Source of the DNA: Bacteroidia bacterium
Lineage (GTDB): Bacteria; Bacteroidota; Bacteroidia; CAILMK01; JBBDIG01
Direction of reading: 5' to 3'
DNA: 50,049 nt
NCBI GenBank assembly: GCA_040880525.1
Contig: JBBDIG010000005.1
Location: 1-50,049 of the forward strand
This document shows, piece after piece, positions 16,218-25,127 of the stretch. A model generated the notes under the pieces. It was not told the origin of the DNA. It made no database searches and worked only from the letters and a program-made list of their open reading frames with translations. Position 1 is the first letter of the stretch. Every line of letters begins with the position of its first letter. The translations under genes were made by a program, and so were the position numbers.

Positions 16218-17921
16218 CTATCTGATCTTTTTCCTTTTGCGTTTTCCAGTTCTTTCTAATGGAGCCGCTTTCTTTTTATCAGCCCTGAATCCACGCGTTT
16301 TTCCTTCCGTCTTTTTTCTAAAACTTTTTTCCCCTTTTTCTTTTTTCTCAGCGCGGGCACGTTCCACCAATGGAGTTTTCTTTCCATACTTTTTGGTAAA
16401 AACTTCAAGGATTTTCTCGGCCTCTTCGAATGGAGCATTTATAAAAGAGAAAGTGTCATAAACTTCTACCTGGCCGATTTTGGACATGTCAATGCCGGTT
16501 TCAGTGCTGATGAATTCTGCCAGGGTTTGCACTGTGAGTTTATCTTTTTTGCCCATTGCCACGAACAGACGCGTTTTGCCCGCCATGTCCACTTTGGGAG
16601 AGCTTCCCTGGTTCAGGGCATCCGGCTGGCCTGGATTCAGCGCCACCTGGAAGGTATGTTTCAGCAACGCGGCCACGGTTTCCTCCGGGCTATGGTCTTT
16701 CAGCAACATTGCCGCGAGGTCATTGTAATCGCTGAATTGCTTTCCTGAGATGATCTCACCTACTTCCTGGTGGATGCGTTTCATGCGGGTTTCCACGACT
16801 TCGCGGTGGCCCGGCAGCGTACCTTTCCTGATGTCTGCATTGGCCGCTTTTTTAATAAACGCAAGGCGTCTGAATTCTGAAGGCGTAATAAAGGTAATGG
16901 CCGTGCCTGCTTTTCCCGCCCTGCCTGTCCGCCCAATGCGGTGAACATAGGACTCAGGATCTTCCGGCAAGCTGTAGTTGATTACGTGCGTAAGGTCAAC
17001 AATATCAATTCCCCGTGCGGCTACATCTGTAGCTACCAGGATATGCATTTTACGCTGGCGAAACTTGTTCAGGATTTTTTCGCGTTGCGGCTGCGAAATA
17101 TCTCCGTGAATAGTGGCGGCACCATATCCTCTTTCATCCAGCTTTTGGGCTACTTTGTCACAATCTACTTTGGTGCGGCAAAATACGAGTCCATAAAATT
17201 CCTTTTCTACATCAATGATTCGGCAGAGCGCATCGAATTTATCGTGGTTTTTTACTTCAAAATAAATTTGATCGGTGAGTGGAGTTGTGAGCTGCTCTTT
17301 CTTTACAGAGATCAGTTCGTATTTGCCCATGTGTTTCTTCGCCAGGTCCAGGATCCGGGAAGGCATGGTAGCCGAAAACAGGAGTGTTCTCCTGTCTTTA
17401 CCAGTCTTTTGGAGGATGAGGTCCACATCGTCTATAAAGCCCATATTCAGCATTTCATCGGCTTCATCCAGCACCACGAATTTGACTTTGGAAAGGTCCA
17501 GCGTCCTTCGTTGCAAATGGTCAATGATGCGGCCCGGAGTTCCGGTCACCACGTCTACTCCGCGCCTCAGCCGTTCCAGTTGGAGCGACATAGACTGGCC
17601 GCCATAAATCGGGACGATTGACAGCTTTTTACCGCCTTTATAACTGTTTATTTCATCCGCAACCTGAATAGCCAATTCGCGAGTGGGAGTTAATATCAGC
17701 GCCTGTATGTGCTTTGATTTTTCTTCGGCCTTTTCAATAATGGGAAGTCCGAACGCTGCCGTTTTGCCGGTGCCTGTTTGCGCCTGGCCTACTATGTCAG
17801 CAGTTCCCGACATCAGCAGCGGAATGGCCTTTTGCTGGATGGGTGTGGGTTCTTCAAAGCCTTTGCGCTCAAGGGCGGCAATGGTGGCTTCGGAAAGTCC
17901 TAAATCTCTGAATTTTTGCAA
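16218..17921 (-). CDS. DEAD-box ATP-dependent RNA helicase with DbpA-type RNA-binding domain
   Basis: A 567-residue RNA helicase. Motifs in order are the Q motif F-x-x-P-T-P-I-Q, Walker A A-Q-T-G-T-G-K-T (47-54), P-T-R-E-L-A, T-P-G-R, D-E-A-D, S-A-T, A-T-D-V-A-A-R-G-I-D-I and H-R-I-G-R-T-G-R-A-G. After about residue 455 comes a DbpA/CsdA-like RNA-binding domain (L-F-V-A-M-G-K-K-D), then a strongly basic lysine/arginine tail. It probably remodels ribosomal or cold-structured RNA. TTG at 17921 is the start, as in relatives beginning with F-x-x-L-G-L-S. The gene converges on the protease gene and has a good -7 box upstream. Confidence 0.92.
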   Translation of the reverse strand: MQKFRDLGLSEATIAALERKGFEEPTPIQQKAIPLLMSGTADIVGQAQTGTGKTAAFGLPIIEKAEEKSKHIQALILTPTRELAIQVADEINSYKGGKKLSIVPIYGGQSMSLQLERLRRGVDVVTGTPGRIIDHLQRRTLDLSKVKFVVLDEADEMLNMGFIDDVDLILQKTGKDRRTLLFSATMPSRILDLAKKHMGKYELISVKKEQLTTPLTDQIYFEVKNHDKFDALCRIIDVEKEFYGLVFCRTKVDCDKVAQKLDERGYGAATIHGDISQPQREKILNKFRQRKMHILVATDVAARGIDIVDLTHVINYSLPEDPESYVHRIGRTGRAGKAGTAITFITPSEFRRLAFIKKAANADIRKGTLPGHREVVETRMKRIHQEVGEIISGKQFSDYNDLAAMLLKDHSPEETVAALLKHTFQVALNPGQPDALNQGSSPKVDMAGKTRLFVAMGKKDKLTVQTLAEFISTETGIDMSKIGQVEVYDTFSFINAPFEEAEKILEVFTKKYGKKTPLVERARAEKKEKGEKSFRKKTEGKTRGFRADKKKAAPLERTGKRKRKKIR

Positions 17922-17944
17922 TACAATGATAAATTTTAAGCGTG

Positions 17945-17952
17945 CAAAGGTA
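17945..17952 (-). promoter_or_regulatory. Bacteroidota -7 promoter box for the DEAD-box helicase
   Basis: On the minus strand TACCTTTG matches the TAnnTTTG box of the Bacteroidota housekeeping sigma factor, 24 bp before the TTG start. A clear -33 TTTG is not visible at the usual distance. Confidence 0.5.
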
Positions 17953-18506
17953 GGCCATATTCACGCGGCCTTTTCTTTTTATTTGTAATACAAAACCCGG
18001 AGAGGGGGAAGGGGTTCAAATTTATTTAATCCTTTTGGAGGTAGGATAAGGCCTTGTTGAAACGGAAAACTTTTTCCGCATAGGTAGGAAAGGTATAGGT
18101 TGGGAAACTCGCTGAACGGGATGGACGACTTAAAAGGCATTTTTATTTAGCTTCTGCCAGATGTTTTTAAAAAAAGCGCCAACTAACCGTGAAATTTGAC
18201 CATGTACTGTGTTGATCCACTGAATATGATATCAAGCAAAATTGGTGAATTGAGGTGCTTTCATTTAGTTTTGGATTAGAGAATTGGAATTTTTGAAATG
18301 TTTAATAATTCTTGGTCGTCTTCAAAGAAAAATTGAAAGTAAATTTAATACAGTTATGGATTTATGACCAAAGGATTTCTTTCTCTTCTCATAACTCTTG
18401 GATATTCCGAACTATACCCCCTTCACCCAATTCCACCAAAAGCTCCCTGAATTTTCTCCATTGCTTTTCTCAACTTTGCCGCTCAAAAAATAAAGGGATT
18501 TATATT
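17953..18506. other. Intergenic region of about 550 bp
   Basis: This divergent spacer between the helicase and SCO genes is AT-rich. I see no coding frame, RNA gene or strong hairpin. An upstream extension of the SCO frame (to 18312) has no signal peptide or domain content, so it is treated as non-coding. The spacer must carry both promoters and perhaps a long cold-shock-type leader for the helicase. Confidence 0.4.
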
Positions 18507-19130
18507 ATGAGGATATGGAGGAAATTGATCGCGGTATGGTGTGTACTGCCCGGCTTGATGTATGGTTGCGGAGATTCGTCATCGAAAAAGCAATTGCCTT
18601 ACCTGGGAAATCCGTCAACGGCTGAATCCGGGGAGGAGGGCCACCCGAAAATTCCGGAATTCCAGTTTGTGAATCAGGATGGAAATACTGTTTCACCTTC
18701 AACTTTTGAGGACAAAATATATGTGGCGGATTTCTTTTTCACTTCCTGCCCTACCATTTGTCCGAAAATGAAGAAGGAGATGTTGCGGGTATATGAGGAA
18801 TTTGAGGATGAGGATGAGGTAGCCCTGCTCTCCCACACCATTGACCCGGTTACGGATGATGTGCAGCAATTGCATGAATTTGCCGAAAAATTAGGAGTGA
18901 AAAGCAGCAAGTGGCATTTCGTGACGGGCAGCCGCGATGAGCTTCATGGAATTGCAGATCACTACCTGGCCAGCGCTATGGAAGATGCAGATGCTCCGGG
19001 CGGCTTCCTGCACAGCGGAACGTTTGTGCTGATTGATAAGCAGAAGCATATTCGCGGAGCCTATGATGGTACAGATCCTTCATCCGTGGATGTGCTGATG
19101 GCTGATATGAAAATATTACTGGATGAATAA
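18507..19130 (+). CDS. SCO1/SenC-family copper-binding lipoprotein
   Basis: A 207-residue periplasmic thioredoxin-fold protein of the SCO family, which helps load copper into cytochrome oxidase or acts as a thiol reductant. Residues 1-20 are a lipoprotein signal peptide with lipobox L-M-Y-G-C (Cys21). The metal site is C-P-T-I-C-P (Cys81, Cys85) with the distant His169 in F-L-H-S-G-T-F. The start at ATG 18507 was chosen because it directly precedes this signal peptide. The gene overlaps the following cytochrome c gene by 8 bp, which suggests joint expression and a respiratory role. Confidence 0.9.
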   Translation: MRIWRKLIAVWCVLPGLMYGCGDSSSKKQLPYLGNPSTAESGEEGHPKIPEFQFVNQDGNTVSPSTFEDKIYVADFFFTSCPTICPKMKKEMLRVYEEFEDEDEVALLSHTIDPVTDDVQQLHEFAEKLGVKSSKWHFVTGSRDELHGIADHYLASAMEDADAPGGFLHSGTFVLIDKQKHIRGAYDGTDPSSVDVLMADMKILLDE

Positions 19131-19521
19131 AAAACGGTGGCTGACTGCGGTTGCCTTGGTATTGCTTTCGGTTCAATGCCATTTTGAATCACGAAATCAG
19201 GGCGAGCAGTTGTATTCCATCTATTGCCAGAATTGCCACGGCTCAGAAGGGGAGGGGCTGAGGCAACTCATCCCACCGCTGGCAGGAGCGGACTTTTTGC
19301 AGCAGCACCAGGAGAATTTGCCGTGTATAATAATGTATGGAATGGACGGAGAAATTTTGGTAAACGAAAAGCGCTACAATCAGCCGATGCCTCCCAATCC
19401 TGACCTGGAGCCCATTGAGGTGGCCAACATTATCAATTACATTAACAGCGCCTGGGGAAACGATTTTGGATTTGTTCCGCTTTCAGAGGTGGAGAGGCAA
19501 CTGAAAAATTGCAGAGAATAA
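19123..19521 (+). CDS. Small c-type cytochrome
   Basis: A 132-residue exported monohaem cytochrome c. Residues 1-19 are a signal peptide that may be a lipoprotein type (L-L-S-V-Q-C, Cys19). The haem site is C-Q-N-C-H (35-39). A candidate axial Met lies in Q-P-M-P-P-N-P (near 90), followed by the C-terminal helix V-A-N-I-I-N-Y-I-N-S-A-W-G. It belongs to the short class I type and is probably an electron carrier or the stand-alone form of an oxidase cytochrome domain. The 8-bp overlap with the SCO gene ties the two together functionally. Confidence 0.9.
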   Translation: MNKKRWLTAVALVLLSVQCHFESRNQGEQLYSIYCQNCHGSEGEGLRQLIPPLAGADFLQQHQENLPCIIMYGMDGEILVNEKRYNQPMPPNPDLEPIEVANIINYINSAWGNDFGFVPLSEVERQLKNCRE

Positions 19522-19595
19522 ATGAAGCCACAAATATTTTATAAACCGGGAATATTTTTCAGCCGGAGAATTGTTATTATTTTAAAGTACAGTCC

Positions 19596-19859
19596 ATGTC
19601 AAATATCATCATGCCGCCCCGCCACCTGCTGCTGATCTGCAATGGAAGCAAGTGCCTGAAAAAGTGTGGAAAGGATATAGCTAAATTGGCTAAAAGGTTC
19701 GTAAAGAAGGAGATTGACAAACGCGATTTGCGCGTGGTAAGAACGCATTGCATGGGCCAATGCGATTTTGCGCCCGTGGTATGTCTGCAACCGGAACAGC
19801 GGTGGCTTCAAAACACCTCAGAAGAGGAGGTGCTGGATATACTAAAGGAATTCAAATAA
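19596..19859 (+). CDS. Thioredoxin-like [2Fe-2S] ferredoxin family protein
   Basis: An 87-residue protein with the cysteine pattern of the thioredoxin-fold [2Fe-2S] family: C-N-G-S-K-C at 15-20, Cys24, then H-C-M-G-Q-C-D-F-A-P-V-V-C with Cys52, Cys56 and Cys63. Such small proteins are electron carriers or cluster donors and resemble the NuoE cluster domain. It may start at ATG 19596 or ATG 19611; the second would give a shorter leader before the first strand. It follows the cytochrome gene by 74 bp. Confidence 0.8.
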   Translation: MSNIIMPPRHLLLICNGSKCLKKCGKDIAKLAKRFVKKEIDKRDLRVVRTHCMGQCDFAPVVCLQPEQRWLQNTSEEEVLDILKEFK

Positions 19860-20003
19860 ATTGTAACCTTCTGCCTGCCTTGAGATTTAATGGACTTTTA
19901 CAGATTGTCGCAATCAGCCGCTCAGGTTGCCGTGATTGCACCCTCTTCCGAATGTTGAAAGACAGTACGTTTGCATTATTCATTCAACTAAATAACAATT
20001 TAT

Positions 20004-20411
20004 ATGGCCAGTCAGATTTTTGTAAACCTGCCGGTAAAAGACCTCGGCAAATCCAGGGAGTTCTTTAGCAAGCTCGGATTCTCCTTCAATGAGCAATTCT
20101 CAAATGAAAAAGCCGCTTGCCTTATTTTGGGAGAAAACCTTTATTCGATGCTGCTCACTGAGCCCTTCTTTAAATCCTTTACAAAAAAAGAGATAGGAGA
20201 TGCAAAAAAAGCTATGGAGGTATTAATTGGAATTGATGCTAAAAGCCGGGCAGAAGTAGATGATATAGTAAAAAAAGCCGTAGCGGCCGGAGGTTCTATC
20301 TATCTGGAGCCGCAGGATCATGGGTGGATGTACAGCCACAGTTTTGCCGATCTGGATGGCCACCAGTGGGAAATAATATTCATGGATGAAAGTCAACTTG
20401 CTCAACAATAA
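20004..20411 (+). CDS. VOC (glyoxalase/bleomycin-resistance-like) family protein
   Basis: A 135-residue protein of the vicinal oxygen chelate superfamily. It shows two beta-alpha-beta-beta-beta modules: V-N-L-P-V-K-D-L-G-K-S-R-E-F-F-S-K-L-G-F at the start, and the second module ending S-H-S-F-A-D-L-D-G-H-Q-W-E-I-I-F. The ending with D-x-x-G-H-x-W-E is typical of uncharacterised Bacteroidota members. Members chelate a divalent metal at an H/Q/E set of residues; function ranges from isomerases to resistance proteins, so the substrate is unknown. The gene is followed after 14 bp by a second VOC gene. Confidence 0.85.
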   Translation: MASQIFVNLPVKDLGKSREFFSKLGFSFNEQFSNEKAACLILGENLYSMLLTEPFFKSFTKKEIGDAKKAMEVLIGIDAKSRAEVDDIVKKAVAAGGSIYLEPQDHGWMYSHSFADLDGHQWEIIFMDESQLAQQ

Positions 20412-20425
20412 AAAATCAAAACGAT

Positions 20426-20839
20426 ATGGCAATTAAAATTAACCCATACCTGGGATTTGACGGAAATACACGCGAAGCCATGAACTTTTATAAGACATGC
20501 TGTGGCGGAGAATTAACATTGCAAACCATTGCAGAAACGCCCCTGGCTGCTCAGTGTCCGGCAGGCATGCAGAATGATATTATCCATTCTATGCTGAAAA
20601 ACGGAGATCTTGTTTTAATGGCAACCGACATGAAAAGTCCTGCGGGATTTAGCTCCGGTACGGATATGTCCATCGCCATTAGTTCAGATGATGAAGAGGA
20701 GATACGAACGCTCTTTGCAAAATTAAAAGAAGGCGGTGAAGTGATTGATGAATTGAAAAGTTCCTTTTGGGGGACTCTATTCGGAGTGGTCAAAGACAAA
20801 TTCGGTAAGGTTTGGATGCTGGATGGAGGGAAAGGATAA
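20426..20839 (+). CDS. PhnB-type VOC family protein
   Basis: A 137-residue protein of the PhnB-like subgroup of the vicinal oxygen chelate superfamily. It opens with I-N-P-Y-L-G-F-D-G-N-T-R-E-A-M-N-F-Y, then has the conserved H-S-M-L-K-N-G-D-L-V-L-M-A-T-D and ends G-K-V-W-M-L-D. The subgroup is often annotated after 3-demethylubiquinone methyltransferase, but no methyltransferase motif is present. It is the second gene of a pair of VOC genes, probably in one transcript. A palindromic repeat begins 2 bp after its stop codon. Confidence 0.85.
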   Translation: MAIKINPYLGFDGNTREAMNFYKTCCGGELTLQTIAETPLAAQCPAGMQNDIIHSMLKNGDLVLMATDMKSPAGFSSGTDMSIAISSDDEEEIRTLFAKLKEGGEVIDELKSSFWGTLFGVVKDKFGKVWMLDGGKG

Positions 20840-20840
20840 C

Positions 20841-21101
20841 TCGCGAATTTATTCGTGAGGTCATTAAAATCAAGCAACTATCCAGAGCGGTTTTAACCAG
20901 TTAAAATATGTGCGGTGTCCCGAAAATTTAAAATCATTGAAATGGTTACGTTTATTTTGTGTCACCCTTTCCCACAGTTTCAACCATGGGCTATGGAAGA
21001 GATCATGATTTGTGAAATGTTCAATCCAGGATCATAGCCCACGAATTTATTCCTGGGTCATAAAGTCAACCAACACCCAGAATGGTTTTAACCATTTAAA
21101 A
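20841..21101. repeat. Palindrome-rich dispersed repeat, one copy plus a partial copy
   Basis: A full unit at about 20929-21101 resembles 34243-34438 in order and orientation of its parts. These are a CATTGAAATGGTT hairpin, a CCCACaGTTT...AACCaTGGGCTATGG block, a TAGCCCACGAAT-T-ATTC block and an AATGGTTTTAACCATT hairpin. A partial unit (20841-20907) precedes it. No reading frame is present. It looks like a REP- or MITE-like non-coding element; a transposase is not in the window. Confidence 0.8.
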
Positions 21102-21130
21102 AAGGTATGGTGATCCCGAAAAATCTATAG

Positions 21131-21167
21131 GCTGCCTCATTTAAAAAGTATAGGCGGCTTTTTTTAT
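21131..21167 (+). terminator. Rho-independent terminator
   Basis: GGCTGCCT pairs with AGGCGGCT (8 bp with two G-T pairs) around a 14-nt loop and is followed by seven T. It probably ends the transcript of the two VOC genes after reading through the repeat. Confidence 0.6.
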
Positions 21168-21363
21168 TCAAATTATTCAAATATTTAAACAAACCCCACC
21201 CAGGCTTCCTATATCTGAAAATAATTATCAAACCAATGACCGGTTCAGTGAAGAGAAGCTAAGCACCTAATTATTAACAAGAATTAATGCGTCAAAACAA
21301 TCCGGATATAATATTTTTGCGCAACATTCAATTGTCCGTTTTAAAATAATAAGAGCAATAATT

Positions 21364-21621
21364 ATGGATCAGGCGCTGGAAGAACCATCTGAAAGTAGGG
21401 CTGAGCGATGGGTGTGGATATTCCGAACTTCGGTTCAGGACGAGGCTGAAGCTCTCCGGCTGCGCTCCGGGCTGGATGCGCTGGCCCCGGAAGGCCACTG
21501 GAACTTCGACCTTGAAGATTGCGATAAGATCCTCCGCATTGAAACCAGTGCTGACGTACGCACGGAAACCAAGGAACTACTCAGGAATTCCGGATTCCAC
21601 TGTGAGGAGCTTGAGGGATAG
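21364..21621 (+). CDS. Small HMA-like/hypothetical protein
   Basis: An 85-residue acidic protein with no signal peptide. The core reads W-V-W-I-F-R-T-S-V, then W-N-F-D-L-E-D-C-D-K-I-L-R-I-E-T, ending G-F-H-C-E-E-L. The strand-helix-strand pattern suggests the ferredoxin-like fold of heavy-metal-associated domains, and related small proteins are common in Bacteroidota. The usual C-x-x-C metal motif is not present, so metal binding is not shown. Length, position and codon use support a real gene; the function is unknown. The spacer 21622-21807 before the next gene holds nothing I can name. Confidence 0.6.
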   Translation: MDQALEEPSESRAERWVWIFRTSVQDEAEALRLRSGLDALAPEGHWNFDLEDCDKILRIETSADVRTETKELLRNSGFHCEELEG

Positions 21622-21807
21622 CGCTGAGCGGTTAATTTATATTCATTTCTGCGGCAGCGTAGATCTTTCCATTTCACAATCTAACCTTCCGTTTAAGGAA
21701 TGGACTTTTTATCACCTCCTTGACGTTTTATCTTAAATTGCCAAGAATTCGCGATTTTGATTCTTAAATTCTTAATTTTTGTAATAAGCGCAATTTAAAA
21801 ACCGGTG

Positions 21808-23253
21808 ATGCTTCAACATAAATATTATGATATTATAGTGCTGGGAGCTGGTTCTGCCGGCCTCAGCGTAAGCGGCTTTATGGGAAAGGCCGGTTTTAAA
21901 ACTCTTCTTGTAGACCTTGAGGAAAAGGATATTGGAGGTGAATGCCTCAATTACGGCTGCATTCCCAGCAAAGCATTTATCCAGGTTTCACGGATGATCC
22001 ATGCTTCCAGGCAGTTGAGCGAATTTGGATATACAACAACCGGAAAAACGGATATTGAGAAAGTGCTGAAATACGTCCGGGAACGGCAGGAAATCATAAG
22101 AAAGCGGGAAAACAGCCTGTACCTGCAAAAGGAAATGAACGTGGATGTGGTGCTGGGGAATCCTGAATTCCGCTCAGAAAATGAAGTGACAATAAACGGA
22201 GACGTTTACAATGGCAAGCAGATCGTAATTGCCACAGGTTCCAGTCCTCGAAAATTGGACGTGAAAGGGTGGGAGCAAACTGATTATTATAACAACGAAA
22301 ATATTTTTAATATTAAATATCTGCCAGACCATTTGCTGGTAATGGGTGCGGGCAACAATGGAGTGGAAATGGCCCAGGCTTTCCAACGGCTGGGAAGCAA
22401 AGTCACAGTGGTGCAGGATAAGGAGCGTATACTTCCGGAAGATGATCCGAAGATCGTGGCGGTGCTGAAGCAAAAAATGGAGGAAGAAGGAGTTAAGTTT
22501 TTTACCGGAATGACGGCAAAATCATTTCCGGATAAAAATACACTGGTCATTGAATCGCAACATGGCCGCACCCAAAAGGTACATTTTGATGCCATATATT
22601 TCGCCATTGGCCGCGAGGTGGACGTTAGTTCGCTGAAACCCGAAAAGGCAGGAATTGAAACAAAAGACAATAAACTAGTGCTGGATGAATACCTGCAAAC
22701 CACCAATAAAAATGTCTTTGCCTGCGGAGACGTGGTGGTTTCACTGAAATTCAGCCATGGGGCAGAATTTCATGCCCGCCTGGTGCTCAATAACTTTTTC
22801 AGCCCCATAAGGAACAAGCTCGATTATAAGCATTTTTCATGGTGTACATTCACTGATCCGGAGGTGGCCGTCTTTGGTTATTCTGAGCAGCAATTAAAGG
22901 AGGAAGGTATAAAGTATGAAAAGCTGGAAATGGACTTCAATGAAGATGACCGCGCTGTAATTGGCGATTATCAATACGGCCGCCTGATGTTGCTGATCAC
23001 GGAGGGAAATTTCTTTGGCCGGAACAAGAAAATTTTAGGTGGAAGCATGGTGGCGCCTGAAGCCGGAGAAATGATCCAGGAACTTATCCTTGCCAATTCT
23101 ACCGGAATTCAGCTACAGGAACTGTTTGACAAGATCTATCCTTATCCGGTGCGCGCCCGCGTCAATCAGGGCATTATCCGGAAGCAGTTTGAGGATAAGC
23201 TGACACCGCTGCTCAAGAGATTCCTTCGTCTCAGCTATCAAATCAAATCCTGA
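21808..23253 (+). CDS. Flavin-dependent disulfide reductase, mercuric-reductase/dihydrolipoamide-dehydrogenase-like
   Basis: A 481-residue class I pyridine nucleotide-disulfide oxidoreductase. FAD binding is at V-L-G-A-G-S-A-G (11-18). The redox-active pair is G-E-C-L-N-Y-G-C-I-P-S-K (Cys46, Cys51). The NAD(P)H loop is G-A-G-N-N-G-V-E and the second FAD contact is F-A-C-G-D-V. Dihydrolipoamide dehydrogenase and glutathione reductase end with a catalytic H-x-x-x-x-E; here the matching region is Y-P-Y-P-V-R-A-R-V-N-Q, so the acid-base His is missing. It also lacks the C-terminal vicinal Cys pair of MerA. The substrate is therefore unclear. The start is ATG 21808, with GTG 21805 just before it. 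A sugar transferase gene follows. Confidence 0.85.
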   Translation: MLQHKYYDIIVLGAGSAGLSVSGFMGKAGFKTLLVDLEEKDIGGECLNYGCIPSKAFIQVSRMIHASRQLSEFGYTTTGKTDIEKVLKYVRERQEIIRKRENSLYLQKEMNVDVVLGNPEFRSENEVTINGDVYNGKQIVIATGSSPRKLDVKGWEQTDYYNNENIFNIKYLPDHLLVMGAGNNGVEMAQAFQRLGSKVTVVQDKERILPEDDPKIVAVLKQKMEEEGVKFFTGMTAKSFPDKNTLVIESQHGRTQKVHFDAIYFAIGREVDVSSLKPEKAGIETKDNKLVLDEYLQTTNKNVFACGDVVVSLKFSHGAEFHARLVLNNFFSPIRNKLDYKHFSWCTFTDPEVAVFGYSEQQLKEEGIKYEKLEMDFNEDDRAVIGDYQYGRLMLLITEGNFFGRNKKILGGSMVAPEAGEMIQELILANSTGIQLQELFDKIYPYPVRARVNQGIIRKQFEDKLTPLLKRFLRLSYQIKS

Positions 23254-23323
23254 CGATGCAACCTTTTTTAGCCAGCCGGGAAATGAATGAATTAATAGAG
23301 GACCGGGAATTGGATTTTATCTT

Positions 23324-24019
23324 ATGAAAATAAGTGTAATTATTCCAACCTTTAAAGAAGAGGGCGTGGGGAATCTTATCTCTTTTTTAAAATCGAACGC
23401 GGAACCCGGAACCATCTGTGAGATCATTGTGAGTGATGGCGGAAGTCCTGACCAAACCGCAGCCTTAGCGCACAATGCGGGTGCTACGGTGATCTCATCG
23501 CCAGAAAAAGGCCGGGCTGCACAGATGAATTTTGGAGCCTCCCATGCCGTGGGCGACATCCTGTACTTTCTCCATGCAGACTCTTATCCGCCTGAAGGTT
23601 TTGCAACTGAGATGTTATCTTCAGTAAAAGCCGGTTTTGATGCCGGCTCCTACCGTTTACGCTTAGATGATGATCATTGGTTTCTGCGGCTCAACTGCTG
23701 GTTTACGCGCTTCAATGTAAATGCATTCCGTTTTGGTGATCAAAGCCTGTTTGTAACCCGTCATCTTTTTTCAACGTGCAATGGTTTTAAAAACCTGATC
23801 TTTATGGAGGATCAGGAAATTATCAGCAGGTTGAAAAAGCAGGGGCGTTTCCGGGTATTGCCGCGGGCAGTGACTACTTCTGCCCGGAAATATCGTGATA
23901 ACGGAATTTTCAGGCTGCAGGCCATTTACTTCCTGATCTGGTTCATGTATAAGGCCGGAGCATCCCAGCAACAGATCCTCAAGCGCTACCGGTTGCTGAT
24001 ACGGCAGGATAAGCTATAG
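23324..24019 (+). CDS. TIGR04283-type family 2 glycosyltransferase
   Basis: A 231-residue GT-A enzyme. The nucleotide-sugar strand reads I-S-V-I-I-P-T-F-K-E-E (3-13), then S-D-G-G-S-P-D-Q-T, G-R-A-A-Q-M-N-F-G-A and the metal site F-L-H-A-D-S. The R-A-A-Q-M-N-x-G block is the mark of the TIGR04283 group, also called rSAM/selenodomain-associated transferase 2, members of which work in arsenosugar biosynthesis. No arsenic methyltransferase or radical-SAM partner lies beside it here. It follows the disulfide reductase by 70 bp in the same direction, so they may share a pathway. Confidence 0.85.
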   Translation: MKISVIIPTFKEEGVGNLISFLKSNAEPGTICEIIVSDGGSPDQTAALAHNAGATVISSPEKGRAAQMNFGASHAVGDILYFLHADSYPPEGFATEMLSSVKAGFDAGSYRLRLDDDHWFLRLNCWFTRFNVNAFRFGDQSLFVTRHLFSTCNGFKNLIFMEDQEIISRLKKQGRFRVLPRAVTTSARKYRDNGIFRLQAIYFLIWFMYKAGASQQQILKRYRLLIRQDKL

Positions 24020-24120
24020 TTACCAAAGCAGAACATTGTGAAACTTTCATCAGTTTAAGCCCCTGAAATGGTGGCACCCGTTGTAGTAAAAAAGTGTAAA
24101 TCATTAAATTTCAAAAGGAA

Positions 24121-24834
24121 ATGACAAGGCTGAGCGTGAACATAAATAAAGTGGCACTGCTGCGGAATTCGAGAGGTGGCAATAATCCTGACCTGATCCA
24201 GGTAGCAAAAGACTGCGAGCGATTTGGAGCACAGGGAATAACCGTGCATCCGCGGCCTGATGAGCGGCATGTCCGCTATTCTGACCTTGCTCCGCTGAAA
24301 GCCGTGGTATCTACCGAATTCAATGTAGAGGGCTATCCCAGCCAGAAATTCATGGATACCGTGCTGGAGGTAAAGCCGCATCAGGTAACGCTGGTCCCTG
24401 ACAAGCCGCAGCAACTAACTTCTGACCACGGATGGGACACACTTGACGAGGCTGACTTTCTGAGAGAGATAGTGGGCGAATTGAAAAGAGCAGGGATCCG
24501 GGTTTCACTTTTTATTGATCCTGCTCTCAGCATGATAGAGGCGGCCGCCAAAACGGATGCTGACCGCATTGAACTTTATACAGAAGGTTATGCCGCTAAT
24601 TATACCCAAAATGCAGAAAAAGCTTTAGCTCCCTACATTAAGGCCGCAGAACTTGCCCATGAGCTTGGTCTGGGAGTTAATGCAGGGCATGATCTGAATC
24701 TGGAGAACCTTGCCTACCTGAAACAACATTTGCCTCACGTTGATGAGGTGTCCATCGGTCATGCCCTCATATCGGACGCGCTCTATTTCGGCCTCGAAAA
24801 CGTAATTCCAATGTATCTTCGGAAGCTTGAATAG
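24121..24834 (+). CDS. pdxJ: Pyridoxine 5'-phosphate synthase
   Basis: PdxJ condenses 3-amino-2-oxopropyl phosphate with 1-deoxy-D-xylulose 5-phosphate to form pyridoxine 5'-phosphate, in the DXP-dependent vitamin B6 pathway. The 237-residue length is standard. The TIM-barrel motifs are [35 protein letters not shown] and [10 protein letters not shown], with E-V-S-I-G-H-A near the end. It lies 101 bp after the glycosyltransferase gene and is probably expressed separately. Confidence 0.95.
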   Translation: MTRLSVNINKVALLRNSRGGNNPDLIQVAKDCERFGAQGITVHPRPDERHVRYSDLAPLKAVVSTEFNVEGYPSQKFMDTVLEVKPHQVTLVPDKPQQLTSDHGWDTLDEADFLREIVGELKRAGIRVSLFIDPALSMIEAAAKTDADRIELYTEGYAANYTQNAEKALAPYIKAAELAHELGLGVNAGHDLNLENLAYLKQHLPHVDEVSIGHALISDALYFGLENVIPMYLRKLE

Positions 24835-25127
24835 GCGATTGTCAAGGTAAACCTGCATGGCCAGTGAAAAAATCTAAAAAAATCCTGTTGTTGCTGAATG
24901 GACTTTAGTGGGAGAATAAATTTTTCAGCAATTCACTGCAAACTTCAGATCATCAGTTACTTATAAAAATTAGATGTTTTTACAGATATTTTTGAAATCA
25001 AACAAAAGCCTTGTAGAATAGGAACTTCAGCGATTTTTTTTAGGCGGTGGTTTGTTTTTCTGATTCCAGTATGTTTAAATTTACCCTTGATAAGAGTCAA
25101 CAATTCACCATTTAATAAAAACAACAC

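Noticed and set aside
18312-18506. Upstream extension of the SCO protein
   Set aside because: The extra 65 residues have no domain and hide the lipoprotein signal peptide, which is better explained by the start at 18507.
23324-24019. Complete arsenosugar biosynthesis cluster
   Set aside because: Only the TIGR04283-type transferase is present; no ArsM, ArsS or TIGR04282 partner was found nearby.
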